Positions 7,958-16,004 of a DNA stretch of 32,029 nucleotides are shown here, piece by piece. Below the pieces are notes generated by a model. It saw nothing but the letters and a program-made list of their open reading frames with translations. It was not told the origin of the DNA and ran no database searches. Every line of letters begins with the position of its first letter. Within the stretch, counting starts at the first letter, position 1. The position numbers and the translations under genes were made by a program. Source of the DNA: Deltaproteobacteria bacterium (GTDB lineage: Bacteria; Desulfobacterota; Syntrophia; Syntrophales; JAFGHS01); the NCBI GenBank assembly GCA_016928025.1, contig JAFGLN010000019.1:1-32029 (forward strand). Reading direction: 5' to 3'.

Positions 7958-8719
7958 TTATCTGCCTTTAAAAATGGGCTTCCTGTTTTCCTTGAGGGCC
8001 GCAAAGCCTTCCTTAAAGTCTTCGCTTTCCAGTTGAGGCTGAATAAAAGCGGCAAACTCCTCCTGAGCCAGACGCATGGCTTTCCTTGACGCGGACTCCA
8101 TGTTCTTGTAATGCCCGTATTTAATCGTCCGCAATGTGAGGGGCGCATTGTCTCTCAACGTCTCCGCCATTTTTACGGCTTCAGTCATCAGTTCATCCCG
8201 GTCCTTCACAACATGGTTGACAAAACCGACTTCGTAAGCCCGGCGGCCACTCATTGGCTGGCCTGTCAGATAAAATTCCAAGGCAATTTTAAAAGGCATG
8301 TAGGGCGCGTATTCCATAACCGAGCCGACAATCCCGACCCAAGCCTCGCCGAAGATGAAGCTCGTGTCTTCCGTCGCATAAATAATATCTGTTCCGTACG
8401 TGGCCAGGCCGAAACCGCTGCCGGCGACGGTCCCGTGAACGGCGCCGACGATGGGCTTCAAAATTTTCGTCCCGTTCTGGGGAAAGGCCTTTCGCAGATC
8501 ATCCAGCAAGCCGGAATATCTCAAATCCGCACCAAAACTGAAATCCGGTCCGTTTGCGCTGAGAATCGCAACCCGGCTTTCCGGATCATCGGCAAAATGG
8601 GACCACGCTTTACCGAGGGCTTTGCAAAGATCAGGGTCCAACAAGTTTCGCTTTGGGTTATTCAACGTCAGATAAGCAATTTGCTCTTTCACTTCATAAA
8701 GCAGGACATCTTTTGACAT
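7958..8719 (-). CDS. Crotonase-fold (enoyl-CoA hydratase/isomerase family) protein
   Basis: The 253-residue length and motifs fit the crotonase superfamily: AYLTLNNPKRNLLD, the oxyanion-hole segments FSFGADLRYSG and GTVAGSGFGLA, and the late TGQPMSGRRAYEVGFVNHVV. The family acts on acyl-CoA thioesters by hydration, isomerisation, hydrolysis or ring cleavage. By manual alignment to rat hydratase, the Glu164 position seems kept (FGEAWVGI) while the Glu144 position is Leu or Gly. Simple hydration is therefore doubtful and another crotonase reaction is possible. GGAG precedes ATG 8719. It is the first gene of a leftward run ending in the Fe-S/FAD module. Confidence 0.85.
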   Translation of the reverse strand: MSKDVLLYEVKEQIAYLTLNNPKRNLLDPDLCKALGKAWSHFADDPESRVAILSANGPDFSFGADLRYSGLLDDLRKAFPQNGTKILKPIVGAVHGTVAGSGFGLATYGTDIIYATEDTSFIFGEAWVGIVGSVMEYAPYMPFKIALEFYLTGQPMSGRRAYEVGFVNHVVKDRDELMTEAVKMAETLRDNAPLTLRTIKYGHYKNMESASRKAMRLAQEEFAAFIQPQLESEDFKEGFAALKENRKPIFKGR

Positions 8720-8953
8720 TGTTTTCTCCTTTCTCCATTAAAAATACTAAATAAAGGATATGGGTTAACAACCTGCATCAAGTTTTTCTCTGGCGATCAA
8801 GGCGGACGCAACCGTCTCCTTTCATTGCAGATATTAAGAGGACTATACGGGAGAGACCGGAAAAGAGAGTTTTAAAACCATCTGACATTTCCGTCCAGCC
8901 GGTTTGACAGTACCTATACAACGAATACGGGATGTCTTGTTAATCCCAGGAGT

Positions 8954-9805
8954 TCAAATTCTCTTTGTTCTAAGGGTCACTAGATCGGATGGATTATATC
9001 CGTACACTTCTTTGAATGACGACGAAAAATGGGAAAGATTTTCAAAGCCGGCCTGCAGATAGACATCGGAAGGAGGTCTGTGTTTTTCTTTCAACAGGTA
9101 GTGGGCGAACTCCAGCCGCTTTTTCTTAAGCCATCTGCTGGGGGATTGATCGAAGATTTTATGAAAATCTCTTTTGAATGTCGAAAGGCTCCTGCCGGTC
9201 ATTTTGGAAAAGGTTTCGAGGGGCACATTAAACACGAAATTTTTACACATGAACTCTTCGAGATCGATTTTACCGGGTTCCACAAAATGAAACAGGCAGC
9301 GATACAAAGGCGGATCTATCTGATTCAATAGGAACATGGCTTCCCGGGTCTTGATCTCGACGAGCTCTTCCGTGAGTTTCATATCGGCGTCAAAGTAAGA
9401 GCCAAGCGATGCAAAATACCCTTGCAACAGAGGCGTTGCTTCTATCTTCTTTATCCTCACATCCGCGCCGGGATGTTGCGTTATGCCCAAATGATGACGA
9501 TTCATGGCGTAATAGGTACGGAGAAAGGACCTTTTGATGAATATACTGAGGGACTTGAAAGGCTCCCCGTCATTTTGGGGAAATTTGATAAATTTTGCCA
9601 GACTGTTTCTTCTGACGAAGAGGGTATCGCCGCAATGATAAGAGCTGTGGCAATCGGCTTCCACAATATCCAATCTGCCGCTCAAGATATGGATCAGCAC
9701 ATGATCGGAAACGAATTGTTCCTTCTGCATCGCCTTCGTGGTTCTGATGGAACAGAACACGCTGTTGCTTTTGTAATAATCGCTCTGGATTGTCATGATC
9801 GACAA
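8954..9805 (-). CDS. AraC-family transcriptional regulator
   Basis: The C-terminal third contains two helix-turn-helix motifs typical of AraC regulators: FSKMTGRSLSTFKRDFHKIF followed by WLKKKRLEFAHYLL and VYLQAGFENLSHFSSSFKEVYGYNPSDL. The N-terminal 150 residues form a cupin-like sensor half (HILSGRLDIVEADCHSSYHCGDTLFVRR). The start may be TTG 9805 (AAGGA 5 bases upstream) or ATG 9796. It is co-oriented with, and 234 bases upstream of, the crotonase gene, so it is the natural candidate regulator of the 8719-2664 catabolic/redox run. The effector is unknown. Confidence 0.88.
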   Translation of the reverse strand: MSIMTIQSDYYKSNSVFCSIRTTKAMQKEQFVSDHVLIHILSGRLDIVEADCHSSYHCGDTLFVRRNSLAKFIKFPQNDGEPFKSLSIFIKRSFLRTYYAMNRHHLGITQHPGADVRIKKIEATPLLQGYFASLGSYFDADMKLTEELVEIKTREAMFLLNQIDPPLYRCLFHFVEPGKIDLEEFMCKNFVFNVPLETFSKMTGRSLSTFKRDFHKIFDQSPSRWLKKKRLEFAHYLLKEKHRPPSDVYLQAGFENLSHFSSSFKEVYGYNPSDLVTLRTKRI

Positions 9806-9883
9806 GCTTTTCCTTTTCGATGTCGAAGTATATGAAGAGGGCTTTTTTGTGTCAAAAGGATTTATGGGAATATACTTTCGGCG

Positions 9884-10375
9884 TCAACTGCGATACCCGC
9901 GACGACCCCGCCGTTTTGCCGTTTCCTCATCCACTTCATCCTGCCAACCGTTGCGGAAAGGATCCGCCCGGTCGAATTTGGCCGTATAGGGTTTAATGTC
10001 AAGCAGCGGCGTACCGTCGAGAATGTCGACACAGTCGAGATGAAGGGTGTTGCCTTCGCGTCCAATGAGCTCCACAATGCTCAAACCGATGGGGTTGGGA
10101 CGATTGGGCGCCCGCGTTGAGAAGACTCCCCGCTCGATGTCCTGAAGAAAAGGCTTGACCGTCAGTTTAACGGTTTTTCTTAGGTGAAAATGGTAAATCA
10201 GATAAATATGCGAAAAGCCTTCAAGGTCACACAGCCCCTCTTCATATTCCGGAAATATCTCCACCCATCCCTGACAACCCTTCGCATAGACCGGCTGGGC
10301 GGGAGTTTTCTCCTGCACTGCGTGTTCGCTGTGAATAATGCCGATGGGCCGCAAGATAATTTCACTCTCTTTCAT
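9884..10375 (-). CDS. trmO: TrmO-type tRNA (m6t6A37) methyltransferase
   Basis: The 163-residue protein has the family signatures RPIGIIHSEH, FSHIYLIYHFH, RGVFSTRAPNRPNPIGLS and LDGTPLLDIKPY. TrmO uses S-adenosylmethionine in an unusual beta-barrel fold to N6-methylate t6A at position 37 of certain tRNAs. This copy is the short form that lacks the C-terminal extension of the approximately 235-residue E. coli protein. ATG 10375 has AGGATAA just upstream. The short C-terminal tail is strongly basic and could contact tRNA. It is probably a stand-alone gene. Some short family members may have other methyl acceptors. Confidence 0.85.
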   Translation of the reverse strand: MKESEIILRPIGIIHSEHAVQEKTPAQPVYAKGCQGWVEIFPEYEEGLCDLEGFSHIYLIYHFHLRKTVKLTVKPFLQDIERGVFSTRAPNRPNPIGLSIVELIGREGNTLHLDCVDILDGTPLLDIKPYTAKFDRADPFRNGWQDEVDEETAKRRGRRGYRS

Positions 10376-10786
10376 GTCATTATCCTGTTGTAAATGCCGC
10401 CATGCTTGGAAACCGCATCGACTTAACCTTGTCGACGGAATTCATTCCATTCCCTCATGACCACAATCGGCGAAAGGGTCAGTTTGGCCGAAATGTCTTT
10501 CGAAGTGCCTGGCCGCTTTGTATGGACGGGCCCACGAATATACCGATAAGCTGACGATCCACTTTTCATATACCTTCTCACCCTTACACTTTATTGTCAC
10601 AAATTGAAAGGGCTAAAATACAGGAGACCTGCCACCAATCAGACTGCGACCGCATTAAAAACATTTATTGTTAATTCGATTTTTAACAAACATACGATAC
10701 GGAAACGCAAAAATCCCTCTGTATATACATGACAAATCGGCATTGCCCGTGTCGCACATCTACACCCTTACTTAGGGATGATGATA
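10376..10786. other. 410-base gap between trmO and the selenoprotein gene
   Basis: Apart from a possible 48-codon minus-strand frame (10423-10569), I see no gene, tRNA or clear terminator here. The right half (about 10590-10740) is AT-rich with poly-A/T runs and may hold promoter elements for trmO, but no boxes match consensus well enough to call. Confidence 0.5.
10423..10569 (-). CDS. Possible small basic protein, 48 residues
   Basis: An ATG at 10569 with AGAAGG 3-8 bases upstream opens a 48-codon frame ending in TAA. The product is basic, with the C-terminal part LSPIVVMREWNEFRRQG. I recognise no family. It lies 47 bases before trmO in the same direction. Short length and the lack of any known motif make chance a serious alternative. 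Confidence 0.25.
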   Translation of the reverse strand: MKSGSSAYRYIRGPVHTKRPGTSKDISAKLTLSPIVVMREWNEFRRQG

Positions 10787-12124
10787 TTATATTTTTCTCC
10801 GCAAACCTTGAGCGCAGATGTGGATGGGATCCCAGGCCCCGCCGTAGGGCGGTGAATAGGCCAAATCCAGATAGCCCACATCATCGATGGTCATGCCCTG
10901 CCACAGGCAGGCCGACAACGTATTGATCCGGTTGACCGCTCCTTTCACGCCTGCCGCCTGGGCGCCGATTAATTTTCCCGTGCGCTGATCGCCGATCAGC
11001 TTGAGCTTCAGTGTTTCCCCTTTATTAAGCGACCGGGCAATCGGTGTTCCTTCGATGACATTGCTCACGGGATGAAAGCCGCTTTCCTCCGCCTGAACCT
11101 CATTGAGCCCTGTTATGGCGACTTCCAAATCGAACACTTTAAATGACTGGGCAAACACAATGCCGGGAAAAGACATGGGCCTCCCGCCGATATTCGCTCC
11201 GGCCACCCGGCCCTGCTTATTGGCAATATCCCCGAGGGGCGCATAGACCCACCGGCCGCTTATGCGATTGAATGCCTCGCAGCAATCGCCGACAGCGTAG
11301 ACGCCTTCGAGAGATGTGCGTTGCGAAGCATCAACCGCAACAGCTCCCGTTTTGCCGAGAGTAAGGCCGATTTCCCTTGCTAACTGCGTTTGCGGGCCCA
11401 CACCGAAGGCAAATAAAATGATGTCCGCGTCCATGACACCGTCATTGGTTAAGAGACGCAGAGCGGATTTGCCTTTATCACACTCAATGGCGACAGGCGT
11501 TACATGTGTTATAAAAGAAACATCATTTTTTTTGAGCTCTTCGTGGACCATACAGGAGAACTCATAATCCCAGTGGCGAACGGGCCGTTCCCCCCGATAA
11601 ACGACCGCCGTTTCCAGACCGCTTGTTCTAAGGGATTCGCTCATCTCCATCGCAATAAATCCCGCACCTAAAATAATGGCTTTGCGGCAATTGCGTTTTT
11701 TAAGGTATGCCTTGATTCGCTTGGCATCGACCAGATTCTTCAATTTAAAAACGCCCTCCAGATCGATACCGGGGATCTGAGGCATCAAAGCCTCGGAACC
11801 CGTCCCCATAACCAAGACATCGTAAGGCATTTTTTCACCGTTTGACAAGGAGACCTCACCCCTTTTTGAATCGATGGCATCAACGCGCGTATTGAGTTTC
11901 ACATCAACACCCGATTTCGCGAATTGTTCCGGCGTCCGGGCAATCATTCTTTTTTCATCCTGAATTACATCACCGATGTAATAAGGCATGGGTCAGGAAG
12001 CTGTTGATACATAGGGTCCCTGTTCGATCATGGTGACATTGAGGGATGGATCGCTGCGCTTCGCCTCGGCGGCCGCTGATGGCCCTCCGGCGCTTCCGCC
12101 AACAATAATCAGATTTTGGGACAT
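10787..12124 (-). CDS. Selenocysteine-containing CoA-disulfide-reductase/NADH-oxidase-type flavoprotein
   Basis: Read through an in-frame TGA at 11993-11995, this is a 445-residue class of pyridine-nucleotide disulfide oxidoreductase. The FAD motif is IIVGGSAGGPSAAA near the N-terminus, followed by an NAD(P)H domain (AIILGAGFIAMEMSESL), the second FAD motif GVYAVGDCCEA, and a dimerisation domain ending LDLAYSPPYGGAWDP. The family places its redox-active Cys in YxSxAxCGxPYYIG. Here the codons read YVSTAS-TGA-PMPYYIG, putting TGA (residue 44) exactly at that Cys. A SECIS-like hairpin follows immediately (11959-11986). ATG 12124 has AAGGAG 8 bases upstream, so the upstream part is a genuine gene start. 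Family members reduce CoA disulfide, polysulfide or O2 using NAD(P)H. Reading it as two genes or a nonsense mutation is the alternative. Confidence 0.87.
11959..11986 (-). promoter_or_regulatory. Bacterial SECIS-like stem-loop after the Sec codon
   Basis: On the transcript, AUUACAUC-GGU-GAUGUAAU forms a perfect 8-bp stem with a G-first GGU apical loop. CCU/AGG pairs extend it below a small 1x2 internal loop. The loop begins 18 nt after the UGA, inside the 16-37 nt window known for bacterial SECIS elements read by SelB. The same bases encode PYYIGDVIQ in frame. Confidence 0.8.
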
Positions 12125-12301
12125 AGATTTTCTCCTTCTTCCGCTTTTTCGTTATCGTTTTTCAGGGTCACGTTACCACTTGGAAAAGGATTTGTAAATT
12201 GCCGCCTCAGGATTGGGCCAAGCCGTGGGATGGATACTCCATCCCCATCGCCTTTTCGTTCCCTTGCATCCCAACAAGCCGCATCCCCTATCAATACGCC
12301 G

Positions 12302-13276
12302 TCACAAACGGAATTTTTTTTGATATTCCGTCGGCAAAAGGCCGGTGTGCTTTTTAAACAATTCCCGGAAATGGCTGCTGTTTTCATACCCGACCTGGTA
12401 ACTGATTTCATCAAAAGTATTAATATTGCTTTCCAGTTTTCGTTTGGCCGCTTCTATCCTCGTCCTCTGTAAATAGAGCAGCGGCGTGTCACCTGTCGCC
12501 TTTTTAAAGCGGCGCTCGAATGTCCGGCGGCTCATGCCATGGATTTTAGCCACAGCATTCATATCAATTTCACGGTCGTAATTCTTTTCGATCCATTTCT
12601 GAGAATTGCCGATCGCCTGATCCAGGTGATTCTTTTGAAACTGAAAAACCGAGTAAGGCGCCTGAGAGCTTCGCCCCATGTCATAAATCAACGCTTTGGA
12701 ACAATGGGTGGCCACTTCATGGCCGCAATATTTTTCCACGAGGTAAATGGAGAGATCCATGCCGGCCCCTAAAGCGCCCGCGCAAAATAAAGTGCCCTCA
12801 TCCGTAATCAAACGGTCGGGCTTTAATTGAACCTGTGGATACATCTGTCTAAACAAGTCCACATACCCCCAATGGGTGGTCGCCGTCTTTCCGTTGAGCA
12901 AACCGGTTTCCGCAAGAAAAAAAGCGCCGGTACAGATACTGGCGATGCTTGTCCCCCGACTGTAATGATATTTTAACCAGCTGAGGGCGTCGCCTCCCCA
13001 TTGGATGGTTTTTTCAATGTCCGTGATGCTGGGAATGATGATCAAATCCGTTTGCTCAACCTCGGTCATCGCACGGTGGGGCAATATAACGGCATTATTG
13101 AGGCACTTCACCGGCCTCCCGCCCGTTGAGACAATTTCGACATCGAAATATGGCGTCATGGGTATTCCCCGAATATGGTTCCACAACTGACCAGCTTGGA
13201 AAAATATGTCCATAGGCCCCATGACCGTTGTGGCGATCGTCTTGTGAATCGCTAAAATCGTTATCTTTCTCATCAT
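12302..13276 (-). CDS. GlxA-type AraC regulator with DJ-1/PfpI-like domain
   Basis: The N-terminal about 190 residues form a DJ-1/PfpI (class I amidotransferase-like) domain with the signature ASICTGAFFLAETGLLNGK and TTHWGY, containing the usual nucleophile-elbow Cys. The C-terminal about 100 residues are an AraC-type DNA-binding domain (NAVAKIHGMSRRTFERRFKKATG and ISYQVGYENSSHFRELFKKHTG). The start at ATG 13276 is supported by AAGGA 6 bases upstream; a GTG at 13291 is the alternative. The gene lies 177 bases upstream of the selenoprotein gene in the same direction and may control it, and it is divergent from the DUF1326 gene at 13498. The effector is unknown. Confidence 0.88.
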   Translation of the reverse strand: MMRKITILAIHKTIATTVMGPMDIFFQAGQLWNHIRGIPMTPYFDVEIVSTGGRPVKCLNNAVILPHRAMTEVEQTDLIIIPSITDIEKTIQWGGDALSWLKYHYSRGTSIASICTGAFFLAETGLLNGKTATTHWGYVDLFRQMYPQVQLKPDRLITDEGTLFCAGALGAGMDLSIYLVEKYCGHEVATHCSKALIYDMGRSSQAPYSVFQFQKNHLDQAIGNSQKWIEKNYDREIDMNAVAKIHGMSRRTFERRFKKATGDTPLLYLQRTRIEAAKRKLESNINTFDEISYQVGYENSSHFRELFKKHTGLLPTEYQKKFRL

Positions 13277-13497
13277 ATCTGTTCCTTCCACAAATTCTAT
13301 CGCTATTCTGACGGCTTGTGAAATATCTTACAATGACGCAATTCAGATGATATCTGACGTTTATGCCACTTTTTATTTTATCCGTCAAACATTATAGTTA
13401 GCGACGAATAGAGCATTTTTTTAAAGAACAACAAAAGGCAAGGTGCATTTGCTTTGCAGGAATTTCACCTGTTGAAAGAAATCGGAGGTAAACAGTC

Positions 13498-14100
13498 ATG
13501 GATCAAAAATGGATATTAAAAGGGAACTATTATGAGGTTTGCCGTGCAAACGGCAATTGCCCGCTAACGTTTGGCAGAGACATGGTGGATGGGCCCTGCG
13601 CGAACTTGGCCACTTATCGGGTCACGGAAGGGCAAATCCGGGGCGTTGATATGAAAGACGCCGTATTCACCATCCATGCCGACGGTATCGGGCCCAAGTT
13701 TAAGGATCTGTTTCCAGGACAAAAGGGAATCGCCGAAATTGCTGTTTACATCGATGAGAACGCGACCGGCGAACAGAAGAAAATCCTAGAATCTTTCCTT
13801 TCCACACATTTGAGCGCGGCCATGGCCCGTAAAATACTGGGAATAAAGTTCGTTGACATTGAAATCAAGGAAGAAAACAATAAATACATTATCTCCAATC
13901 CCCATTGCCGGCAAGAAATGACCATGGCTATCGGCGGAGATGGCAAGAGCCCCATCGTCGTTCAAAATCCTATCACCCGTTGGACGACGAATTATAGGAT
14001 TTATAACGGCGAGTGGAGCTTCACGGACTATGGCAAGAAGCTGGCGTTTCATCAGACCAGCGGGCACGTCGCCGATTTTTCTTTCGGCGGTAAAAACTGA
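13498..14100 (+). CDS. DUF1326 family protein
   Basis: This 200-residue soluble protein opens with the DUF1326 pattern: WILKGNYYEVCRANGNCPLTFG, then GPCANLATYRVTEGQIRGVDM. Conserved cysteines (VCRANGNCP and GPC) could bind a metal or be redox active. The biochemical role of the family is not established. GGAGG lies about 9 bases before ATG 13498. The gene is divergent from the GlxA-type regulator across a 221-base gap, so control by that regulator is plausible. A large hairpin follows its stop. Confidence 0.8.
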   Translation: MDQKWILKGNYYEVCRANGNCPLTFGRDMVDGPCANLATYRVTEGQIRGVDMKDAVFTIHADGIGPKFKDLFPGQKGIAEIAVYIDENATGEQKKILESFLSTHLSAAMARKILGIKFVDIEIKEENNKYIISNPHCRQEMTMAIGGDGKSPIVVQNPITRWTTNYRIYNGEWSFTDYGKKLAFHQTSGHVADFSFGGKN

Positions 14101-14161
14101 ATCACATCAATGATATATTTCTGAAAGAGGTAACCTCTTAAACAAATATGTCCCGCAAAAG

Positions 14162-14253
14162 AATAAACGCTTCCCGTCCGTGCGGTTTCTGATAGATATT
14201 GAACGAGACTTAGCCCCTTCTCGTCAATACCGCACGGATGGCAAGCGGTTATT
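14162..14253. repeat. 92-base imperfect inverted repeat with nested stem
   Basis: Arms 14162-14186 and 14229-14253 pair over 25 positions, with 22 Watson-Crick pairs, one G-U and two mismatches (67/48 and 73/42 by last digits). Inside, ATTG-A-ACGAGA (14198-14208) pairs with TCTCGT-CAAT (14219-14228) with one bulged A, leaving a 10-base loop. All 11 unpaired bases between the stems lie on the left side. It sits between convergent genes (stops at 14100 and 14348). It may be a terminator, a REP/MITE-like element or a structured RNA. The attC-like asymmetry is noted, but no core GTTRRRY site was found. Confidence 0.7.
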
Positions 14254-14347
14254 GAAGGCTCAATGACTTGATCATCGTTCAAGGATATGGAAAAGGCATT
14301 ATTGGATTTTTGCCGGTTCCATATTTCGTACGCCTCTTCCACTTGGG

Positions 14348-15553
14348 TTAAGACCTCCTGCGGAAATCCGCCAGCGTTCCCTTATGTTTTTCAAGTTTCT
14401 CTTCGTCAAGCTCGATTCCGATCCCCGGTCTGTCTGACGGAATGAGGCATCCGTCCCGCCATTCGAAAGGTTCCCTGACAAGCTCATCGAAAAAGTCACG
14501 GGATTTGTAGATGCTTTCCTGGATTAAAAAATTGGGGATGTTGGCATCGATCTGAAGGGCCGCCGCTGTTATAACAGGCCCGCCCCAGACATGGGGCGCC
14601 ATGAGGACATAATTCGCTTCGGCCAGCGTCGCGATCTTTTTGCCGGCCGTTATACCTCCACAGCTGCCGAGATCGGGCTGGGCGACGGTACAAGCCCCCT
14701 CCGCAAACAGGTTCTGGAACTCATAAACGGTAACCAGTCTTTCACCGGTCGCGATGGGAATAGACGTACCTGCGGCAACCCGGCCCATTTCTTTGAAATT
14801 TTCCGGCGGGCAGGGTTCTTCCAGCCACAGGGGATCAAATTTCTCCACGCGCTTGGCCAGACGCCGGGCGGACGCCGGCGTGATTTGACCGTGGGTGCCG
14901 ATACAAATATCCGCCCTGGTCCCAACGGCTTCCCTGATTGCTCCGATGGCCCTTTCAGCATGATCATACTCCGCCGGCGTCAATTCCCAGGGTGCCGTGG
15001 GCAGTCGCTTGAATCTGACCTGCGGCAGGGGATCGAACTTGACGCCTGTAAAGCCTTCATCGACCAGCCGGGCCGCCAGCTCACCCAGCCTTGCGGGATT
15101 TGTTGTCCAGTCCTGGGTGGCCTCGACGAGGCTCTTTTTATCCAGATCATAGATGTACGTGTATGCCCTGACCTTGTCCCTGTATTTGCCGCCCAGCAGG
15201 TTATAAACTGGAGTGTTGTAATACTTCCCGCAAATGTCCCACAGGGCAATGTCGAAAGCACTGATTAGCCCCAGCATGACATAATCGGGATGCTGTGCCG
15301 ACAAACTCGAATACATCAGATGGTAGAGGGGCTCGCGATCAATGGGGCCTTTGCCTTTCAGGTACGCTTTAAAAATCTCCGCCACCAGGGTTTCGTAACT
15401 TATCTCCAGATCGTAAAAAGAGCTGAGGACGGCCGTTTCCCCCCAGCCGCAGATCCCTTCATCCGTCTCCAGTTTGATGAAATTCCATAACAAACCGCCC
15501 CAGTTGGGCGGGTCCGTCTTGACAACATAGGCTTTCGCATTCGTCAGTTTCAT
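14348..15553 (-). CDS. Mandelate racemase/muconate lactonizing (enolase superfamily) dehydratase
   Basis: The 401-residue protein has an enolase-superfamily capping domain followed by a barrel. Metal-ligand positions are visible in DICIGTHGQ (Asp), LWLEEPC (Glu) and ATGERL (Glu). The Lys/Asp of GVKFDPLP and the His of MAPHVWGG are candidate acid/base residues. These features resemble galactonate/mannonate-type acid-sugar dehydratases rather than muconate cycloisomerases, but the substrate is not certain. ATG 15553 is preceded by GGGGGTGA; the GTG at 15562 is the alternative start. It appears monocistronic, with the 311-base upstream gap shared with the zinc operon. Confidence 0.85.
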   Translation of the reverse strand: MKLTNAKAYVVKTDPPNWGGLLWNFIKLETDEGICGWGETAVLSSFYDLEISYETLVAEIFKAYLKGKGPIDREPLYHLMYSSLSAQHPDYVMLGLISAFDIALWDICGKYYNTPVYNLLGGKYRDKVRAYTYIYDLDKKSLVEATQDWTTNPARLGELAARLVDEGFTGVKFDPLPQVRFKRLPTAPWELTPAEYDHAERAIGAIREAVGTRADICIGTHGQITPASARRLAKRVEKFDPLWLEEPCPPENFKEMGRVAAGTSIPIATGERLVTVYEFQNLFAEGACTVAQPDLGSCGGITAGKKIATLAEANYVLMAPHVWGGPVITAAALQIDANIPNFLIQESIYKSRDFFDELVREPFEWRDGCLIPSDRPGIGIELDEEKLEKHKGTLADFRRRS

Positions 15554-15859
15554 CTCTTTCACCCCCTGCTGAAAATTGAGTGGTCCGATTTATTCATTTT
15601 TTTTGCGGTATTTGGTCGGTCATACTGATCAACCGTTCTTCAGAAAACGAAATTTTTTGTTTCTGAACGGCAAAGCTTCGTCTGTCCCTAAAGAATAAGG
15701 GATATAAACCATCGTTTAGATGCGTCCAGTTTAAGGGAAGATATCGGGTCTGTCAAGATCATTAAAACAGGTATATCCATTCGGAATATCTGATATTTTT
15801 TGCACCAGACTTTCTGATGATTTCCTCATAAATCTCTTAAATAAACGGTGAAAAAATGC
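15554..15859. other. Divergent intergenic region, dehydratase / zinc operon
   Basis: No gene is evident. The region is AT-rich and separates the leftward dehydratase from the rightward zinc operon, so it should hold the dehydratase promoter. Its right edge carries the TTGACA box and operator listed separately. I found no convincing RNA or repeat in the rest. Confidence 0.5.
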
Positions 15860-15902
15860 TTGACATGTACATCATTATGCAACAATGTTGCATAATGATG
15901 TA
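15860..15902 (+). promoter_or_regulatory. Zinc operon promoter with 35-bp Zur-type palindrome
   Basis: A TTGACA box occupies 15860-15865. From 15868 to 15902 runs a perfect palindrome with 17-bp arms around a single central A, whose core is ATGCAACAATGTTGCAT. The palindrome covers the whole region where a -10 box must lie. It stands directly ahead of znuA, znuC, znuB and a Fur-family regulator gene, so binding of zinc-loaded Zur would block transcription. Assignment to Zur rests on context and on the Fur-like dyad; no binding data are available. Confidence 0.75.
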
Positions 15903-16004
15903 AGCGCCGCAAGCCGTGATCGTCGGCAGAGGGTGATTTCTTATTATCTTATGTTTATTTCGACTTTTATGGATTCATCATCAGGAATCAAAGGTTTTTT
16001 TGTA

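Noticed and set aside
14162..14253. Integron attC site
   Set aside because: The bulges are attC-like, but no RYYYAAC/GTTRRRY core pair was found and no integrase or cassette structure is nearby.
14052..14342. 96-codon minus-strand frame between DUF1326 and the dehydratase
   Set aside because: It starts with GTG, overlaps the end of a confident gene, and is built largely over the 92-base inverted repeat; the product looks unlike a protein.
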